This document shows, piece by piece, positions 58,830 through 64,000 of a stretch of 64,000 bases of DNA. The first letter of the stretch is position 1. The number at the start of each line of letters is the position of its first letter. Under the pieces are notes generated by a model. The model made no database searches, had not been told where the DNA came from, and worked only from the letters and a program-made list of their open reading frames with translations. The DNA is from Endothia cerciana (Eukaryota; Ascomycota; Sordariomycetes; Diaporthales; Cryphonectriaceae), in contig JALRMH010000002.1 of assembly GCA_026119935.1 (NCBI GenBank), positions 1,674,001 through 1,738,000 of the forward strand, written 5' to 3'. A program made the position numbers and the translations under genes.

Positions 58830-59771
58830 CTTTCTTCTTTCTTTCCCTTTCTCCCTCCTTCTTCTTGGTGGCCCGGGATAAGGGGTCAGAGAGGCCAAGC
58901 ACAATGCCATACACTGGCGCCAACCGCCTGGGGCCCCAGCAGGGTCAAGGGCGCCAGCGCCAGGCGGGCGGGTGGACGGGCGGATGGATCGATTCAGCCG
59001 CAACGCCAACGAATGACGGTGAGTGGGGGGGGATATCTGTGTTCCAGGCCTGGCCCGGGTCAGTTGGGGACGCCTGGACCCTTTCTTGTTTGGAGTCCTT
59101 CGAGAGAGACATGCAGGTGCAGGCTAGGGGGGGGGGGGCCTGCAGTCACTGCTGCTTGGTCTGAATCGGAAACAGGCTGGTGGCAGTTGGGTGTTGGGTC
59201 ATGGAGGGCGCAGCAGGTTTGACTTACTGTGACTGAGGCCTCTTGGGGCTGCTATGCACAGCGCACAGCAGCACGCACGGCGCACGGCGCACAGCGCACG
59301 TACACAGGAACAGTGGACCCCTGACCACCTGAGCCTGAATCTCTAGGAGGGGAAAAGGGGCAGGGAACTCCCTGACGGACGTAGGTTCGGCAAGGCTAAT
59401 TGGGGGGAGGGAATGGGGTCTCAGCCAGTCAGATCGGTTCCCTCCCGTGTCTCGCTGCCCCCTCTTGGAACCCACCCTGCCACCTACCACCACCGTGCAA
59501 CACCACCCACTGCGGTATGGTCCCTGCTGCAGGTTCCCAGTGTTTCAATAAAGCTCCTCCCCACGTTGATTGCCACTCGCTGACAACAACGTTCGGCCCT
59601 GACATCACACCAGCGTCGTACGTCCAGCGGCACTTCCCAGACCTCCACCTCAACGGCCGTTTCCCAGTTCCCCCCCCCCCCCGCCCCGGGGTTTGTCCTC
59701 GTCTTGAAGCCTGGCCTACCACGTGCCCGCTACAGTAGACACCGGTTCTGTGCTTCACATGTACTATGACA

Positions 59772-59816
<45 letters not shown>

Positions 59817-59853
59817 TAGACAGATAGACAGGTAGGTAGATAGGTAGATAGAC
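59772..59853. repeat. (GACA)n/(GATA)n microsatellite
   Basis: About eleven GACA units pass into mixed GATA, GACA and GGTA units. Confidence 0.95.
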
Positions 59854-61180
59854 AGTATGGTCGGATTGGGGGCTCCCATCTCGATCTCTACCCAGCCCTT
59901 AATTACTGCAACCCTGGTTTTGCGTGGTAGCCGTGGTACAGGATCCTGGGTCGATTGGCCTTCTTTTGGTCTGGCGATCCTCCTTGTGGTTTCTCTCCTC
60001 GCCCTGCAAGACCGAGTCAGGCTCCCGGCCTGGAGCCAAGCCTCGGTCCCTGTGGGGGGGGTGTATATCGGATAGTGTGGTGCATCTCGACGCCTGGCGG
60101 CACCATTGACGGACCGTATGTGGCAGAGGTCTTGCTTTGGACCGGCGGTCACCAGCCACGGCCTAGTTCATATATAGGTCTTGATAGCACGCTCTGCTCT
60201 CGAGCTTCTTCTCCGTCCTCCCCAGCAGCGAGATATTGTGAGCTTAACCCTGACAGGCAGCACGTCTCGCATGTCCAGAATGACGTCGTACAGTATCAGG
60301 GTAATTAATACTCGGCTGCTCGAGTCATCCCTCCACCCCGAGCCCAACTGCTGCTGCCCGCACCCCTCCCCCCAAATACCCCGAGGCGGTCATGGCGCAT
60401 ACAACCATATCTGGCCCCCAAAGCCATCGATCTATCTGTAGATTTCCAGCCCCCAGAACACTCTAGCTGCGGGGAGGGGGCGCCCTGAGCAGGTGGTGGT
60501 TGAGTAGTAGATCCTAAATGCTCGTCCAAAGTCAAGTACGGCCGCTGATCCAGGCTGCGATAGTATCAGGACAGGCTCATCAGGGACGGTGCGTCGACGA
60601 TGATCCAGGGCTTGATCTGGACAGAGGTTACCTTTTTCTTTTCCCTTTTTTTTTTTTTTTTTTTGTTGTTATTTTGTTTTCTCCTTCTTTCCCTCCTCCG
60701 CAAGATGACACTATATGAACTCGAGTGAGGACATACATTATCCCGCGACCTTCGCTGACTGTGGCCACACGCTCTTTGGTCCCCTCTGGCATCGCCTCAG
60801 AGCCACAACCTTGGATGGTTCAGGAAGCACTCAACAGAGAAGAGCGCACGAAACGCATGTTCTAGTGATGTCAGAGACAAAATAACGATACCCATCGCTT
60901 TACTCAAAATGCGGCGCAACTTCGCATCCAAAGGATTCCTACCCAAGCGCCGTCCGTCATGCCCAGTCCCCCAGACTACCAACGCCTGTATCCATGGACC
61001 CCAACGACGAGATCCACAGCCTCTGTCGTGAACGCCGCGCTCAAATAAGATCATACCCAAATGTCAAACACGGCAGGACAACAGAGCACCCCCCCCCCCT
61101 TGGTACTTAGACCAGGCCCGACACCACCATTGGAGCGCCGGCGATCGACCCAACGCCCTTGTCATCGATCGCGCGTCGTC

Positions 61181-62125
61181 TCAGGGTGCCAGGTCGTGGT
61201 CTGGACGACGACGACGACCGCCGAGGGCACGCTGCCCGACCTCCCAGCGGGCTCGCCACCCCGGATGTACCTCGTCGAACATCCACTGCGGGAACCGCCC
61301 GTTCTCGTCCACCTGGACGAACCAGTCGTCCCACTTGAGCCACAGCGGCTCGCCATCGGACGTCTGCGACCTCTCGGGTCAGCCATGTAAACGTCTCGGT
61401 ATCACTGTGGCAACTCTCGGACTCCTAGATCCCTGGCTCTTGACCAAGTCTTACCGTTACCGCTGCGGGAGGGGCAGGGAGCTGCAGACATGACCGAGAG
61501 GGGAACTTTGCCTCTTCGGATCTGCTCCAGCTCCACGGACGAAGGCACCCGGCCCCGGGAAAGAATTGCGTTGGAGGACGATACGTACCAGGAAGTACAG
61601 GAAACCTCCATCTAGGTCCCCGGAACAGCTCTGTGAATACGTCTTGGCCCCACTTGTGGTGCTCGTTCAGCCATTTGAGGTCGACTGTCGTGACCTCCTC
61701 CACTACCTCCTCCACCACCTTCACCACTCTCTCCTTCACCGTCTCCTTCGCTATCTCCTCCACAGTCTGCTTCTCGGCCGAGTCCTCGCTCTGAATTCTA
61801 TCAGCCTCTCGGTCATCTTGGACTCCACCGCTCTCCCTGTCCACTTTTTGGTCGCTCTCAAGGGGTTCGCAGATCTGCTGGCAGTCCCCGGCCTCCTTAC
61901 TATCGCGGCTCTCCTGGCCTTGAGGCCTCAGAGGTGGATATGATCGCAACGGGTGTGGCGACGGGCGACCGTCTCCCACCGTAGCGGGAAAGCGCGGACC
62001 GCAACACGACCACATTTTACCTCCTCCGTCTCTCCACGAGTTTTGGCACGCTTCTGCTCGATGCAACTGTCCAGCGGGGGGCGCGGGGGGCGCGGGGGGC
62101 AGCGGTCACAGGGCTGCAGTTCCAC
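61181..62125 (-). CDS. hypothetical acidic protein, family not recognised
   Basis: Exon 1 (62125-62021, 35 codons) reads MELQPCDRCPPRPPRPPLDS, CIEQKRAK; its GTAAAA donor joins in phase 0 to exon 2 starting at 61913 (ESRDSKEAGDCQQI). Exon 2 is rich in Glu, Lys and Asp and has a helical EEIAKETVKERVVKVVEEV stretch, then TTVDLKWLNEHHKWGQDVF, ending at a donor near 61590-61600. The last exon, from about 61370 to the stop, has strongly C/G-ending codons and the Trp-rich EPLWLKWDDWFVQVDENGRF, PQWMFDEVHPGWRARWEVGQ. The junction before it is unresolved. The CxxC and following Cys near the N-terminus could bind a metal but do not make a complete known finger. About 180 residues. Function unknown. Confidence 0.45.
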
Positions 62126-63558
62126 TGGTTGTCAGCGAGACTGACATCCCTCTCTCGCGATGGGGCTGCTCGGAGAGAGACGCAGGAGGCGATGGCGCAG
62201 GTAATGCACCCTTGATTGAATTGTCGGCTCACCTTTCTTCCTGGGTAATGATTAGTTCGCTAGCGCTGGTCGGCGAGAGTCCGCAGCGTCAAGAAGGACA
62301 AGGTGTCCTGTCGAGGGGTTTCCGACTGTCGAAGGTGGCGATGACGTCCACAGGTGGTTGAACACCGATGACAGATGTGTTGAAGGTTTTGTGGGAGGGT
62401 CTGAGGGCCAGAGTGGACGTTCAACAGAGCCCTGGCAGCTTGGGTGCTTTCTAGTCAGGCCCTAGCCCTGCTAGCTATTGCAGGTAATGAGATGGCTACG
62501 AGACGAACGCCTTGAATCGATGCTCCAGCGATGACTGCCACATTGAGACCCTCTCCGCAGGTCTAGGCTTCCGAGAGCACAGGTCCCGGTTTCGATACCG
62601 CGGCTGACAGCACGCATTAGACGACCCAACGAGGCAATGAGAGGAGAGGGTCAACAACGGCCTATGAGAGGCAGGCGAAGGAAGAGGACAATTGCAGGAT
62701 TGTCTGTTGTGGGCTCTAACCACATGGAATGGTCTACCAGCAGCGCCTAGTAGGCAACGAGCGGGCTCTGTACTAGCTGAGTCATCCATCGTTTGTTAGT
62801 CGCCCACAGCACTTGATTTTGGTTCAGTGACGTTGAGGAAGCTATGCAGTGTGATTGGGCCGATGCGGGAAGCACAGGCGTCACGGTCGGCGTGAGTATG
62901 GACATCTCAAAAGGCCGTCATGGATAGGAGAGAATAGATACCTCGCTGAATGCGTCCCACTGAACCATCTCCTGATCCCCCAGACCAGCTCAGCCTTCTC
63001 TGGCTTAATCTCCGTGGATTTTCGTTAATCGTGCGTAGTGTGCTTGGGGCTGCCTAGCTTATATTTCCCCGAGCGGGCCAAAATGAGTGCTCTGGCACGG
63101 CCAGAACAGGTCCGGCTATGATGACCACAAACTGTAAGGTTTCCAAGAGAATATGCGTATACTATAAAGGAAGCAAGCGATGATGTATGTAGGTCTTACC
63201 GTCTAGAGGAGGAGAACATTTATCCGTCATGTTTACTCATCCCAACATCAATGTCTCGGCTTGATACCCTGGAGCGTCGTCGAATTGGTGAACAGATGGA
63301 AGGATCCTATATACTTTCAGTAATAGTTGTAGCTCTAAAAGGGTGGCCATCCACAGTGTAGACCAGGAATTATGTGGTCTATATAGACTGGAGTGGTACA
63401 AAAAATAGTTGCCTTCAGTACTGAAGGAGGCAACCAGGAATACTCCCTGGAACCGAAACTCTGACCAGTGTGAAGTCTATCCCAGCCCCCGATGCCTCTG
63501 CAACCGTCGTCCTCTCAGATCACCCAGCAGACACGTGGTACATGTTGGCTTCTTCTTG
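62126..63558. other. intergenic, no gene seen
   Basis: No frame with coding character was recognised between the hypothetical gene and the membrane protein gene at the right edge. Confidence 0.45.
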
Positions 63559-63929
63559 TCACCCAGCCACCCAGAAGATCACGCTCAGTGGGACTGTCAC
63601 GACAACCATCAGACCTGCAAACGCACTGAAACCCGCCGGAACACTTGAGGTGACCATCCCAAGAGCAACGCCAACCAAGCCGGACACCGCAGGCCACAGA
63701 AGGACAAGCTTGACGAACATCCGCTTCCTGAGCTTGTATGAAACCACAAGGACCTGGCCTCCCGACGAGCTGGTGACTATACCGGGATAAGACTCGGCAA
63801 AGACGTCCCGAAACTCATCACCTGGTGGCCTTTGAACGTGGCCGTGAGCCCTGGACAGACCTCGCGGTGTGATGTAGACAGTTCGACCCTCCGCGACGGG
63901 CAGTCCCCTTCGACGTCGTCCAACCGAGC
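63559..63929 (-). CDS. 3' exon of a hypothetical membrane protein (partial, leaves the window)
   Basis: A reverse frame of about 123 codons begins after a CTAAT...ATCCAG acceptor at 63930 and ends at TGA. It reads VGRRRRGLPVAEGRTVYITP, then PGDEFRDVFAESYPGIVTSS, SYKLRKRMFVKLVLLWPAV, and closes with two hydrophobic segments (about LVLLWPAVSGLVGVALGMV and FAGLMVVVTVPLSVIFWVAG) separated by a short turn. It therefore looks like the C-terminal two helices of a membrane protein with a cytosolic or lumenal domain before them. The 5' exons must lie beyond 64000. I do not recognise the family. Confidence 0.45.
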
Positions 63930-64000
63930 CTGGATCAATTCAGAGTAGATTAGTACAGAACTACTGTGCATATGGGTGAACGACGGCCGGCCGGCCGACA

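Larger units (their letters stand above)
58128..61180. other. intergenic, promoter side of the zinc-finger gene and beyond
   Basis: About 3 kb without a supported gene. It contains a T27 tract (58803-58829), short GCGCACA-type repeats near 59255-59302, a G-tract near 59130 and C-tract near 59671, a GACA/GATA microsatellite and a T16 tract near 60649. Confidence 0.45.

Noticed and set aside
1..64000. search for CRISPR arrays, biosynthetic cluster cores (PKS, NRPS, terpene synthase) and intact transposases
   Set aside because: None recognised. The repeats present are microsatellites without spacers, and no megasynthase or transposase motif was seen.

Overview
The window looks like nuclear DNA of a filamentous ascomycete (Pezizomycotina). 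The genes are interrupted by short introns (about 55 to 260 nt) with GTRNGT-type donors, YAG acceptors and CTAAC/CTGAC-like branch sites. Coding exons are strongly G/C-ending. The gene families are typically fungal: a PTH11-type rhodopsin-domain receptor, a large hybrid histidine kinase, an OPT transporter, a CPFFKRNP-type regulator and a membrane-anchored aspartic protease. I cannot name the species from sequence alone.

Layout. 1-5.4 kb: a PrpF-family isomerase (-) and a rhodopsin-domain membrane protein (-), separated by gene-poor DNA with a stop-riddled relic frame. 5.4-13 kb: gene-poor DNA with the remains of a SNF2-type helicase motif and of a multi-exon gene whose splice sites survive but whose exons carry TAA/TAG stops in positions suggestive of C-to-T decay, plus microsatellites. 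13-17.8 kb: a 1529-residue hybrid histidine kinase (-). Its upstream flank is an unusual cluster of simple repeats. 18.5-22.7 kb: no intact gene, but a decayed TauD-like dioxygenase (-). 22.7-28.6 kb: a type II membrane glycosyltransferase-like protein, a bZIP/CPFFKRNP regulator and ADE1, all (+). 28.6-32.6 kb: no supported gene. 32.6-35.5 kb: an aspartic protease (+) converging on a MoaE-type molybdopterin synthase large subunit (-). 36.1-39.1 kb: an RBM5/10-like splicing factor (+). 40.3-43.2 kb: an OPT transporter (+). 43.6-47 kb: an unknown LRR-like protein (-) and a small secreted cysteine-rich protein (-). 49.8-54.8 kb: an SDR (-), then the divergent pair RRP40 (-) and SSZ1 (+). 55.7-58.1 kb: a predicted membrane-anchored C2H2 zinc-finger protein (-). 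61.2-62.1 kb: an unknown acidic protein (-). 63.6-64 kb: the 3' end of a membrane protein gene that leaves the window.

Housekeeping genes (ADE1, RRP40, SSZ1, MoaE, the RBM5-like factor) are interleaved with sensing and transport genes (rhodopsin, histidine kinase, OPT, protease, secreted protein) and with decaying DNA. I see no biosynthetic cluster, CRISPR, intact transposon or phage-like system. The most interesting single gene is the zinc-finger protein with an N-terminal transmembrane helix. The most unusual DNA-level features are the many long G/C homopolymer tracts, several inside introns, and the decayed genes. Exon boundaries are read by eye from splice consensus and frame continuity and have not been tested against transcripts.
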